Assembly: GCF_036227225.1 (NCBI RefSeq)
Contig: NZ_CP109444.1
Span: 11,327,501 to 11,391,500, forward strand
Source of the DNA: Streptomyces sp. NBC_01478
GTDB taxonomy: Bacteria > Actinomycetota > Actinomycetes > Streptomycetales > Streptomycetaceae
Direction of reading: 5' to 3'
Length of the DNA: 64,000 nt
Within the stretch, counting starts at the first letter, position 1. Every line of letters begins with the position of its first letter. Below are positions 41,922 through 50,681 of the stretch, in pieces. The notes beneath the pieces are model-generated. The model was not told the origin of the DNA, did not search any database, and was given only the letters and a program-made list of their open reading frames with translations. Both the position numbers and the translations under genes were made by a program.

Positions 41922-43273
41922 GCCGAACTGCCTTCCTTCGCCCGGTCGGCCTCCGGGTCCTGGGTGCGCCCGTTCGTGACGAAGGCGTCCCGCGGATGCT
42001 GCACGGAGGCGAGGGAGACGAGGTCCCGGCCCGTCAGGGCCGCCGTGAGCCAGACCGCCAGGACGCGGATCTTCCGCTCCCAACTGGGCACCGCCAGCAC
42101 GTGATAGCCCCGGTGCATCAGCCAGGCCGGGAAGCCCTTGATGACGATGCCCTTGTACTGGAAGATGCCCCGCCCGAGCCCCAGCGTCGCCACCACGCCC
42201 AGGCTGCCGTGGCGGTAGTCCCGCACGCGCCGCCCGCGCAGATCGGCCACGAGGTTCCTGGCGAGGAGCCTGCCCTGTCGTACGGCGTGCTGGGCGTTCG
42301 GCACCGTGCGGGCGCCCGGTACCGGCGAGGCCAGGTCGGGCACGGTCGCGTCGTCCCCGGCCGCCCACACGTCCGGCACCGGTGCGCTGTCCGTGCCCAC
42401 GCGCAGATCGGGCCGGACCAGCAGCAGGCCGCGCTCGTCGACCGGCAGGTCCGTGTGGTTGTGCACGACCGGGTTCGAGGCGTTGCCTGCGGCCCAGACG
42501 ATCAGCGTGGAGTCGTACTCCTGGCCGTCGGAGAGGACGACGTGGCCGTCCTCGGCGGACAGCAACTGCGTGTTCAGGTGGACGTGCGCGCCACGGCGTT
42601 CCAGGTGGCGCACCACCCACGCACCCGGCCTGTCGCTCACCTCGGGCAGGATGCGGCCGCGGGCCTCGACGAGGTGGAACGACAGGTCGTCCAGGGCCAG
42701 TTCGGGATAGGACTTGAGCATCGCGGTCGCCAGCGACAGCAGTTCGCCGAAGCCCTCGACGCCGGAGAACCCGCCTCCGACGAACGTGACGGTGAGCAGC
42801 TTTCGCCGCTCGGGGCCGGGCAGCAGCGACGCGGCCTGGTCGAACGCGGTCATCAGCCGGTCCCGGATCGCCACGGCCTCCTCCACGTGCTTGAGACCGA
42901 TGGCCCGCTGCGCGAGTCCGGGGATCGGGAAGGTACGGGTCACGGCACCGGCGGTGACCACGAGGATGTCGTAGCGCAGCTCGTAGGCGTCGCCGCGCAC
43001 CGGGCGGACGGTCACCGTACGGTCCGCGTCACGGATCTCGGTCACGGTCCCCGCGATCAGCCGGGTACGGCCGAGATGGCGCCGCAGCGAGACGACGGCG
43101 TGCCGTGCCTCCACCGAACCGGCCGCCACCTCCGGCAGGAACGGCTGATAGGTCATGTACGGGCGCGGGTCGACGACCGTGACCCGCGCCTCACCCGGAC
43201 GCAGCCTCTTCTGCAGACCCCATGCGGTGTAGAAGCCCGCGTAGCCGCCGCCGACGATCAGAATCTGTCGCAT
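41918..43273 (-). CDS. ndh: type II NADH dehydrogenase (NDH-2)
   Basis: A 451-residue FAD enzyme that feeds electrons from NADH to quinone without pumping protons. The FAD motif is ILIVGGGYAGFYTAWGL, the NADH motif VTFVGGGFSGVEGFGELLSL and the second FAD contact VWAAGDDATVPDLASP; the quinone-site-like block PNAQHAVRQGRLLARNL is present. ATG 43273 has AGAGGG upstream. Read from an ECF41-type promoter, with a small membrane protein as second gene. With qcrB nearby it could form part of an alternative respiratory chain. Confidence 0.92.
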   Translation of the reverse strand: MRQILIVGGGYAGFYTAWGLQKRLRPGEARVTVVDPRPYMTYQPFLPEVAAGSVEARHAVVSLRRHLGRTRLIAGTVTEIRDADRTVTVRPVRGDAYELRYDILVVTAGAVTRTFPIPGLAQRAIGLKHVEEAVAIRDRLMTAFDQAASLLPGPERRKLLTVTFVGGGFSGVEGFGELLSLATAMLKSYPELALDDLSFHLVEARGRILPEVSDRPGAWVVRHLERRGAHVHLNTQLLSAEDGHVVLSDGQEYDSTLIVWAAGNASNPVVHNHTDLPVDERGLLLVRPDLRVGTDSAPVPDVWAAGDDATVPDLASPVPGARTVPNAQHAVRQGRLLARNLVADLRGRRVRDYRHGSLGVVATLGLGRGIFQYKGIVIKGFPAWLMHRGYHVLAVPSWERKIRVLAVWLTAALTGRDLVSLASVQHPRDAFVTNGRTQDPEADRAKEGSSA

Positions 43274-43306
43274 GATTCCCTCTGCTTCGTTGTCCGTCAC
43301 CACGTA

Positions 43307-43333
43307 GACCGCGCAGGCCGCGCCGATGTGACA
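43307..43333 (-). promoter_or_regulatory. ECF41-type promoter for the NDH-2 operon
   Basis: On the minus strand TGTCACA (43333-43327), 16 nt, GGTC (43310-43307), then TACG. It ends 33 nt before the ATG. Confidence 0.65.
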
Positions 43334-43387
43334 TGCGCGCCGGGGACGGGGTTCGCGGTGCCGGTCCGTCGGGCTCGGAAAGGGCTC

Positions 43388-43837
43388 CTACCGAAGCGAC
43401 CCGCCCGGATCGCTCAGGAGCTGGTGGACGGCTGCATCCATGTCCAGGTGGCGTTCCTCGGTGCCGGCGGGCACCATCGCGAGGGTTCGTCGCAGGAAGG
43501 CTTCCAGGGCTCGTGCCGAGACGGTCACGACGACCGCCTCCTGCCTGGGACACGGGCACAGCGCGATGTGAACCCTGCCCGCCCATGGGAGCCGGGAGGG
43601 CCACACCTGGATGTCGCCGACGCCGGTGAGCTTCTCCAGCCCGTCGAGGAGGAGATCGCGGCCGACCACCCAACGCACGGTCGCGTCGGTGCACATGTGG
43701 AACGTCAAGGACACCGCGTAGGGATCGGCTGTGTCGTAGGAAAGATCGAGCATCAATGGCCGGTCCACTCCTTCGGCGACGACCAGGCGGACCAGCATCC
43801 GGCACACCGCCAGGGTGCAACTGTCAGGTTCTCTCAT
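43388..43837 (-). CDS. SsgA-like (SALP) sporulation/cell-division regulator
   Basis: A 149-residue protein of the SsgA family, which is confined to morphologically complex actinomycetes and controls septation and spore-wall remodelling. Diagnostic segments: DTADPYAVSLTFHM, VRWVVGRDLLLDGLEKLTGV, GDIQVWPSRL and AFLRRTLAMVPAGTE. Normal length (about 140). GTG 43840 is an alternative start. It lies upstream of NDH-2 on the same strand, but the NDH-2 promoter sits between them. Confidence 0.9.
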   Translation of the reverse strand: MREPDSCTLAVCRMLVRLVVAEGVDRPLMLDLSYDTADPYAVSLTFHMCTDATVRWVVGRDLLLDGLEKLTGVGDIQVWPSRLPWAGRVHIALCPCPRQEAVVVTVSARALEAFLRRTLAMVPAGTEERHLDMDAAVHQLLSDPGGSLR

Positions 43838-44093
43838 CACATCACCGCTCGGTAAACCGGTGGGATCAAGGGGGGCTCGGAGGGCACACGGTGTGATGCG
43901 TCATGCGCCCGGTCGTGTGATTCAGGGACAACACGATTCTGCGAGGCACCGGTGTGCCCGCACCATCAGTCAAATGACCCGCGAGTCGCCGTGCAGTCAC
44001 GTTACTGATGTTTGTCCTCGCGGGCCGGGTGCACGGTGATCCCAAGTCTTCCCGCCGTGCAGCGGGGAGGAGGGCGCGACGTACGGAGTACCC

Positions 44094-47006
44094 ATGTCAC
44101 TCGGCTCGAGCGCCGAACGGCTGCCCCGGCCCCCTTCTGGACACCTGCCCTCACGATGGTCGCAGCACCGTCCTGTACCGGCATCGCGCAGGGCCGTGCC
44201 CGAACCGTCGGGTGGGACCGTGCGGTTGGCCGCGGACGGCGGTCGGCCCCCTGAGGTGGTGGGCCGTGCGCGGCAAGTCCAGGAGATCAAGGCGTTGCTC
44301 GGGCCGGGAACGGCCACGGGCCGTGCCCTGTTGCTCTCCGGGGAGCCGGGGGTGGGCAAGAGCGTGCTGCTCGGCGAGGTCGCCAGGGGCATGTCCGGGG
44401 CGGGTGCCCGGGTGCTGTCGGCCGTCGGTGTCCGGTTCGAGGCCGAACTCGCCTACGCCGGTCTTCACCAGTTGCTGTTGCCGCTGAACGACCGGTTCGA
44501 GAGCTTGGGAGACCCACATCGGAAGGTTCTGCGCAGTGCGCTGGGCTACGGCGGCGATCCGGTGCCCGACGGGCCTCACGTCTCCCACTCGGTGCTCCTG
44601 CTGCTGCGCCGAGCGTCAGCCGAACGCCCTGTGTTCATCGTCGTGGACGACCTCGCCCGGCTCGACCGGGCCAGTTCGGCGGTGCTGGGCTTCGCCGCCC
44701 GTCGGCTGGCGGGCAGTCGTATCGGATTCCTCGCCGCCGCCAGGTCGGGAGCCGGGACCTTCTTCGATCGGGACGGGCTCACCCGGTACGAGGTGCCGCC
44801 GCTGGATCGCGACGCGGCCGCGGAACTGCTCGGAGCCCGCTTTCCGGGGCTGGCCGCATCTGTCCGGGACCGCGTCCTGGAGCAGGCGCAGGGCAATCCG
44901 CTGGCGCTCGTGGAGCTGCCCGCCGCGCTGAGCAGCGCGCAGCGCGGCGCGCTGGCCGGTCTGCCCGACGTACTGCCCCTCTCCCCACGTCTTCGGAGCC
45001 GCCACGCCTCGCGCGTGGCCGGCCTGTCGGCAGAATCGCGCCGACTCCTGCTGCTCCTCGCCCTCGACGACACCGGAGATCCGGGTGTCCTCCATACAGG
45101 GACGCAGGACCCGAACGCTCTTACGGCGCTGGCAGCGGCGGAATCGGACAGCCTGATCACCGTCGACGGCACGAACGGCCGGGTCGCCTTCCGCCATCCG
45201 CTGATGAGGGCCGCGATCGTCGACACCAGTACCCTGACCGAGCGCTGTCAGGCTCATCGCGCACTCGCCGAGATCCGCGCGGAGACACCTGAGCGGCGTG
45301 CCTGGCACCTGGGCCGGGCAACCCTCGTTCCCGACGAGCGTGTTGCCGCCCTGCTTGAGGAGGCCGGGCATCGCGCCGCCCGACGAGGTGACGCCTCAGC
45401 GGCCGTCGCCACCTTCACCAGGGCCGCCGAGCTGAGCGCCCGTTCCGCGGACCGAGGACGCCGGCTGACCCGGGCCGCCTACCTCGGTGCGGACGCGACC
45501 GGTGAGGTGCGCTCGGCGTCGGAGCTCCTCGACCGTGCCCGGCGCGCGGACCCGGACCTCACCAGGTCTCCGCTCGCTGCCGCCACCGGGGCGCTCCTCC
45601 TGCTCAACGGCGGTGACGGTGACATCGACATGGCTCACCGCCTCCTGGTGTCAGCCATCGAGAACGGCACCCACGGGTACGACGCCGGGGACGACGCCCT
45701 CATCGAGGCACTGCGTGTGCTGCTGCTCGTGTGCTGGTCCGGTGGTCGCGACGCCCTGTGGGAACCCTTCCACGCCGCCCTCGACCGTCTGAAGCCGACT
45801 GCTCCGCCCATACTCTCCGCCTATGGCAAGAGGCCGGCGGACCCGGTCGGCACCGGCTCGGCCGGCCGTCAGCAGCTCGACTCGGTCCTCGACGGCATCC
45901 GGAACGGCGAGGACCCGGGGCAGATCGTCCGCATCGGTACGGGCCCCGTCCACGCCGACCGGCTCGCGGAGCTACGGGACGTCTCCTGGCACGCGGTCCG
46001 TCAAGGCCGCCGGGGCGGCCACGTCCGCCGGCACATCGACGCGCTCATGCACCTGTGCCTGCAGGCGTTCCCGACAGGCCGGTGGGAGGAGACCGGAACG
46101 CTGGCCGACGAGGGACTGAGAATCTGCGACGAGCGCCAGTACCCCTTCTACGCCTGGTACTTCGAGTACCACCAGGCTCTGCTCGCCGCCGTCCACGGGC
46201 ACTTCGAGGAGAGCCGGAGCCTGGCCGACCGGATCACGCAGTGGGCCGTGCCCCGTGGGGTTCTGGGGGCGGCGGCCTTCGCCGACCACGCCCGGGGCCT
46301 CGCCGAACTCGGTGCGGGCGACTACGAATGCGCATATCGCCACGCTGTGGCGATCAGCCCAGCCGGCCACCTCGCGTCCCACGCTCCGCACGTGCTGTGG
46401 GCCGGCATGGACCTCGTGGAGGCGGCGGTGCACACCCGGCGCACCGGTGAGGCAGAAGCACACGTGCGTGCGATGCGGGAAGCCGGTGCCGCGGCGCTCT
46501 CCCCGCGGCTGGCGCTGCTGGTGGCGGGCTCCGCCGCACTCGTCGCACCCGCTGACGGCGCGATCGTCGGCTTCGAGCAGGCACTGGCCGTCCCAGGCGC
46601 GCGGGGCTGGCCCTTCGACCTGGCCCGGATACGGCTGGCCTACGGTGAGCGACTGCGGCGCATGCGCTTCGTCACGGAGGCCCGGACCCAACTGGACGCG
46701 GCGGCCGAGGCGTTCGAGCGTCTGGGCGCCCGGCCGTGGGCCGACCGGGCAGCGGGCGAACTACGCGCCACCCGTCGGTCCCGGACCGGGACGAAGCACG
46801 GCTCCGTGACTCTCACCGCGCAGGAACAGGAGATCGCCGCACTCGCGGCTTCCGGGATGACCAACAAGCAGATCGGTGAACGTCTCCACCTTTCGCCCCG
46901 AACCGTGGGCTCGCACCTCTATCAGCTGTTCCCGAAACTCGGAATCGCCTCACGCGCGGCACTCAGGGACGCACTCGCGTCTCTTCCCCCGAGTACCGCG
47001 TTCTAG
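44094..47006 (+). CDS. LuxR-family LAL regulator (pair member 1)
   Basis: Up to 970 residues. Walker A GEPGVGKS at residues 83-90, Walker B FIVVDDLARLDR, and C-terminal LuxR HTH (LTAQEQEIAALAASGMTNKQ, then LSPRTVGSHLYQLFPKLGIA). The first 50 residues are Pro/Arg-rich and unlike the family, so the true start may be a later GTG near 44220. It converges on the 47003-49831 gene with the stop codons overlapping (47003-47006), and the two share ASGMTNKQIGERL and domain order, so they are an inverted duplicate pair. Confidence 0.9.
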   Translation: MSLGSSAERLPRPPSGHLPSRWSQHRPVPASRRAVPEPSGGTVRLAADGGRPPEVVGRARQVQEIKALLGPGTATGRALLLSGEPGVGKSVLLGEVARGMSGAGARVLSAVGVRFEAELAYAGLHQLLLPLNDRFESLGDPHRKVLRSALGYGGDPVPDGPHVSHSVLLLLRRASAERPVFIVVDDLARLDRASSAVLGFAARRLAGSRIGFLAAARSGAGTFFDRDGLTRYEVPPLDRDAAAELLGARFPGLAASVRDRVLEQAQGNPLALVELPAALSSAQRGALAGLPDVLPLSPRLRSRHASRVAGLSAESRRLLLLLALDDTGDPGVLHTGTQDPNALTALAAAESDSLITVDGTNGRVAFRHPLMRAAIVDTSTLTERCQAHRALAEIRAETPERRAWHLGRATLVPDERVAALLEEAGHRAARRGDASAAVATFTRAAELSARSADRGRRLTRAAYLGADATGEVRSASELLDRARRADPDLTRSPLAAATGALLLLNGGDGDIDMAHRLLVSAIENGTHGYDAGDDALIEALRVLLLVCWSGGRDALWEPFHAALDRLKPTAPPILSAYGKRPADPVGTGSAGRQQLDSVLDGIRNGEDPGQIVRIGTGPVHADRLAELRDVSWHAVRQGRRGGHVRRHIDALMHLCLQAFPTGRWEETGTLADEGLRICDERQYPFYAWYFEYHQALLAAVHGHFEESRSLADRITQWAVPRGVLGAAAFADHARGLAELGAGDYECAYRHAVAISPAGHLASHAPHVLWAGMDLVEAAVHTRRTGEAEAHVRAMREAGAAALSPRLALLVAGSAALVAPADGAIVGFEQALAVPGARGWPFDLARIRLAYGERLRRMRFVTEARTQLDAAAEAFERLGARPWADRAAGELRATRRSRTGTKHGSVTLTAQEQEIAALAASGMTNKQIGERLHLSPRTVGSHLYQLFPKLGIASRAALRDALASLPPSTAF

Positions 47007-49831
47007 GGCTGCGACGAGGTGGGAGACCGCTCCGCCCGGGGCCGCTCCGGCGGCAGTGCGGCGAGGGCCTCGCCGAGGGTGACACGAGAGGTGATGCCGA
47101 GCTTCGGGAAGATCCGGTGCAGGTGGGCCCCCACGGTTCGGTGGGAGAGAAACAGACGTTCGCCGATCTGTTTGTTGGTCATTCCGGAGGCGGCGAGTGC
47201 GGCGATCCGGTGTTCCTGTTCCGTGAGCTGGATGGTCCCCAGGTCCTGGCGGGCCCGCGTGGCGGTACGGCCGGTGGCCCGCAGTTCCTCCGCCGCTCGC
47301 GCGGTCCATGGTGCGGCCCCGAGACGGCGGAAGGTTGTGAGGGCGGCGGCGAGGTGCACCCGGGCTTCCCTGACGGCCCGTGTGCGACGCAGGTGCTGCC
47401 CGTAGGCCAGACGGACCCGCGCGAGGTCGAAGGGCCAGCGCTCGGCACCGGGAACGGTGAGCGCTTCCTCGAAGTAGTCGGCGGCCCGGTCCTCCGAGGC
47501 GGCGATCGCGGCCGAACCGGCGGTGACCAGTGCCAGGCGGGCGGAGACGCCGGGCAGACCCGTCTGCCGCATCGCGGCGACATGCGCGAGTGCCTCGGCC
47601 CGCCGCCCGCTGCGGACGGCGGCTTCCACGAGGTCCATGGGAACCCACAGGGCCAGCGGGGCATGGGGGGCCAGCACACCTGAAGGGCTGATCGCCGATG
47701 CAGCGAGGTAGGCCTCCTCGTGGTCCTCGCGTCCAAGGGCGGCCAGTGCCGTCATGTGCAGTGCGAAGTGCTCGATGGTTCGGGCGCCGCGGGACACCGC
47801 CCACTCCGTGATCCCCTGCGCCAGTTCCCGCACCGTGCCGCCGTCGCCCCGCGCCGCGGCGAGCAGGCCCTGGGCCCGGTGGAACTGCTGGGCCAGCAGT
47901 TGATAGCCGTGGGCTTCGCACAGCGCCAGCCCCTCTGCCGCGAGACGGCCGCACTCGTCCCACCGACCCGTCATGAAGTCGTCCAGGCACAGCACCACCA
48001 GTGCGATGAGGGCCGAGGTGACCGCGCCGCCCTCGCGCCCGTCGTCGACGACGGGCCAGAGAGCCGCACGGCACCCCGTCGCCCGGTCCACGAAGAGCGC
48101 CGCCATCGAGATCCGTTCGATCCGGCTCGGGTCCGACTCCAGGTGCAGGTCGCGGATCACCGCGTCGAGCAGGCCGAGGGAGGCCGCGGAGGAACGTGCC
48201 GGGTCCGCGTAGACGTCGCCGAGCACTTCCTGGAGGGGAGGCATCGGCACGGTCAGCTGGGACATGGCCGCGTGATACGTACCCCAGAGCTCGGATCTGC
48301 CCGCGCACAGACACACCCTGCGCAGGGTGCACAGCGCCTCGAAGAGCGACTCGTCGTCACCGTCGGACCTGCCCTCGCGGGTCGTGATCGCACCGACGAG
48401 CAGCCGGTGCGCGGTGTTGACGTCACCGTCGCGGTTGAGCAGTACGTGGGAGGCCGCGGCCGCCGCCCGCAGCGATCCCCTCAGGTCCGGGTCGGCGCGC
48501 CGGGCCTCGACCAGCAGTTCCGCCGCCGTGCGCAGCTCTCCGGCGACATCCGCGCCCACGAAGGCGGCTTCGGCCAGCCGTCGGCTGCGGTCCGCGGGAT
48601 CGGGAGTGAGGTCGGCGGCCCGTACCAGCGCGTTGAACGCGCCGACGGCGTCGCCGCGCCGGCGGACCCGATGGGCGGTGTGCTCCAGGAGTGCCGCGAC
48701 CCGCTCGTCCGGATCGGGCGTGGCCTCTGCCAGGTGCCATGCCCGGCGATCGGGCTGATCGGTCAGTGCCCGGGCCAGAGCGTGGTGGGCACCCAGGCGC
48801 TGACCGCCGGTCGAGCCCGACACGATCGTCGCGCGGATCAGTGGATGGCGGAAGGACAGCCGCCCCAGGCCGCCGTGCTCGACCCGCAGCAACTGTGCCC
48901 GCTCCGCGGGGGCGAGCAGGGACAGTACGTCCTCGCCTGGGGCGGCGGCCCGCAGGACCGGCAGGTCGCCGCTGTCCTCCAGCGCGGCCAGAAGCAGCAG
49001 GCGGCGGGAACTTGCCGGCATCTCCGCGACCCGGGAGGCATAGAGGTCCTGCAGCCGACGGCTGAGCGGGAGCACCTCGGACAGCACCACTCCCGCGCTG
49101 CCCCGCGAGTCGTCGAGTGCGACCGGCAGTTCCAGCAGGGCCAGCGGATTGCCCTGGGCCTGTGCGAGGACATGCCGCAGCTCCCGCCCGGCGAGCATCG
49201 GGAACCGGGTGCCGACCAGGTCGGTCGCGGCCTCGTCGTTCAGCGGCGACACGGTGAGTTCGGGAAGTCCCGCACGTTCGAAGAAACTCTCGAACCCCGG
49301 CCGTGAGGCGGCGAGAAGGCCCACCCGGCTCCCGGTCAGCCGCCGGGCGACGAACGCGAGCGCCGAGGCGCTGGCCCGGTCGATCCACTGCAGGTCGTCG
49401 ATGACCAACAGAACCGGACGGATGCTCGCGACCCTGCGGAGCAGCGCCAGTACGGCCCCGTAGGCGACCAGCCGATCCACTGTGGCCCCGTCACGTGCGC
49501 CCAGCACGACGGTCAGGGCCTCGCGGTGTGCCGGGTCGAGTCCGTCGTACTCGTGCAGCAGGGGTTCGAGTACGTGGTTCAGTCCGGAGAAGCTCAGATC
49601 CGCGAGGAACTCGACCCCGGCCGAGCGCAACACCAGCGCACCGGCCGTCGTCGCCGCCTTCGCCGCGGCATCCAGGAGAACGGACTTGCCGACGCCCGGC
49701 TCCCCGGACAGCAACAGCACCCCACCGCGGACGAGCACCTGGTCGACGTACGACCGGAGCAGCTCCAGCTCCCGGTCGCGTCCCACCAGCCCCTCGGTCG
49801 TACTGTGCGACATCGATCCATCACCGGCCAC
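47003..49831 (-). CDS. LuxR-family LAL regulator (pair member 2)
   Basis: A 942-residue regulator; GTG 49831 has GAAGGGGG 7 nt upstream. Walker A GEPGVGKS near residue 45, Walker B LLVIDDLQWIDRASA, then a helical-repeat middle and the HTH (LTEQEHRIAALAASGMTNKQ, LSHRTVGAHLHRIFPKLGIT). Tail-to-tail with its paralogue. Downstream of nothing and upstream of a cupin gene 53 nt away that is transcribed on the same strand, so the cupin promoter could read into it. Confidence 0.92.
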   Translation of the reverse strand: MAGDGSMSHSTTEGLVGRDRELELLRSYVDQVLVRGGVLLLSGEPGVGKSVLLDAAAKAATTAGALVLRSAGVEFLADLSFSGLNHVLEPLLHEYDGLDPAHREALTVVLGARDGATVDRLVAYGAVLALLRRVASIRPVLLVIDDLQWIDRASASALAFVARRLTGSRVGLLAASRPGFESFFERAGLPELTVSPLNDEAATDLVGTRFPMLAGRELRHVLAQAQGNPLALLELPVALDDSRGSAGVVLSEVLPLSRRLQDLYASRVAEMPASSRRLLLLAALEDSGDLPVLRAAAPGEDVLSLLAPAERAQLLRVEHGGLGRLSFRHPLIRATIVSGSTGGQRLGAHHALARALTDQPDRRAWHLAEATPDPDERVAALLEHTAHRVRRRGDAVGAFNALVRAADLTPDPADRSRRLAEAAFVGADVAGELRTAAELLVEARRADPDLRGSLRAAAAASHVLLNRDGDVNTAHRLLVGAITTREGRSDGDDESLFEALCTLRRVCLCAGRSELWGTYHAAMSQLTVPMPPLQEVLGDVYADPARSSAASLGLLDAVIRDLHLESDPSRIERISMAALFVDRATGCRAALWPVVDDGREGGAVTSALIALVVLCLDDFMTGRWDECGRLAAEGLALCEAHGYQLLAQQFHRAQGLLAAARGDGGTVRELAQGITEWAVSRGARTIEHFALHMTALAALGREDHEEAYLAASAISPSGVLAPHAPLALWVPMDLVEAAVRSGRRAEALAHVAAMRQTGLPGVSARLALVTAGSAAIAASEDRAADYFEEALTVPGAERWPFDLARVRLAYGQHLRRTRAVREARVHLAAALTTFRRLGAAPWTARAAEELRATGRTATRARQDLGTIQLTEQEHRIAALAASGMTNKQIGERLFLSHRTVGAHLHRIFPKLGITSRVTLGEALAALPPERPRAERSPTSSQP

Positions 49832-49884
49832 AGTGGCCCCCTTCGAGAACTGCCGTGACGAACTCAGCGTCTCCGAGCGGTGGT

Positions 49885-50325
49885 TCAGTCGGCGGAAGGC
49901 CGCGGGGCACGCAGATGGGCCCGCTTCTCCAGCTCGTCCTCGTCGACCGGCGTGAGCATCGGCCGGCCGGGGGCGCCCAACATGACGACGACGTACTTGG
50001 CCGGCGTGTCCGACAGGGCGTTGCCGTTCTGGTAATGGATCACGTCACCGCCCGGCTCCCAGAACGTCTCACCGGCCTTGATCACACGCTCGGGCTCGCC
50101 TTCGAGTTCCCACCGGACGGCACCTTCGGCGACGTAGCCGAGACACGGCCCCGAGTGCCGATGCGGTGGCGTACCGGGATGGCCCGGCGGCCACTCGACC
50201 AGCACGGTCATCGCCGAAGCACCCTCCGGCACGAAGGGCGGCCTGACGTTCGCCAGCATCCTGGGGCCGGTCGCTTGCCGGCCCTCGCGCTCGCCGTTGC
50301 CGCCCGTTGATTCCGTCTCCAACAC
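49885..50325 (-). CDS. cupin-domain protein, paralogue of 24772-25215
   Basis: A 146-residue single cupin; GTG 50325 with GGAGG about 11 nt upstream. PGTPPHRHSGPCLGYVAEG and FWEPGGDVIHYQNGNALSD match the paralogue almost residue by residue, as does the ending RAHLRAPRP. Both have TGTCACA-N16-GGTC promoters. They may bind the same metal or ligand in two branches of the regulon. Confidence 0.87.
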   Translation of the reverse strand: MLETESTGGNGEREGRQATGPRMLANVRPPFVPEGASAMTVLVEWPPGHPGTPPHRHSGPCLGYVAEGAVRWELEGEPERVIKAGETFWEPGGDVIHYQNGNALSDTPAKYVVVMLGAPGRPMLTPVDEDELEKRAHLRAPRPSAD

Positions 50326-50681
50326 CGTGTGACACCTCCGTCAATCTGCTTGCCTCACGGGAGGAGACCGGGCACGGCCCGCATGTGTGACACGGCGGGC
50401 GGACGAAATCCAGGACGCAGTCGAATGACTCAAGCAACTCGACGCCGGATCGCGGAAGCTGAGGCAGTCCCTGGATCGGCAGCGAACCGTCACCTTCGGG
50501 GTGCCGAAGCCACCTGCCCGGCGTTCCGGATGGTGATGAGCCGACTCTCCTTCCTTTCCTTCACATGGCAAAACAACGTTAGGAACCACACCATGTTTCT
50601 CCTTTTCGTCGACCTGGAGCGGTCAGGTGGACACACACGTCGCCACGCGCCCCACGAGTTCGACCGCGTGGACGGTGCCGC
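50326..50681. other. divergent region between cupin and glucokinase genes
   Basis: 356 nt without a gene. It holds the cupin promoter (50366-50392). The half nearer the glucokinase gene is AT-richer than average (around 50555-50610), likely its promoter, with no clear operator. Confidence 0.45.
50366..50392 (-). promoter_or_regulatory. ECF41-type promoter for the cupin at 49885
   Basis: On the minus strand TGTCACA (50392-50386), 16 nt, GGTC (50369-50366). It ends 40 nt before the start. A second TGTCACA overlaps the cupin ribosome site but has no -10. Confidence 0.65.

Noticed and set aside
43885..43945. TGTGATG/CGTCATG...GGTC cluster upstream of the SsgA-like gene
   Set aside because: Resembles the TGTCACA motif but the -35 does not match and no 16-nt spacing to a GGTC exists in the right orientation.
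47720..49306. 528-codon plus-strand frame
   Set aside because: Antisense to the LAL gene at 47003-49831; no ribosome site or domain.
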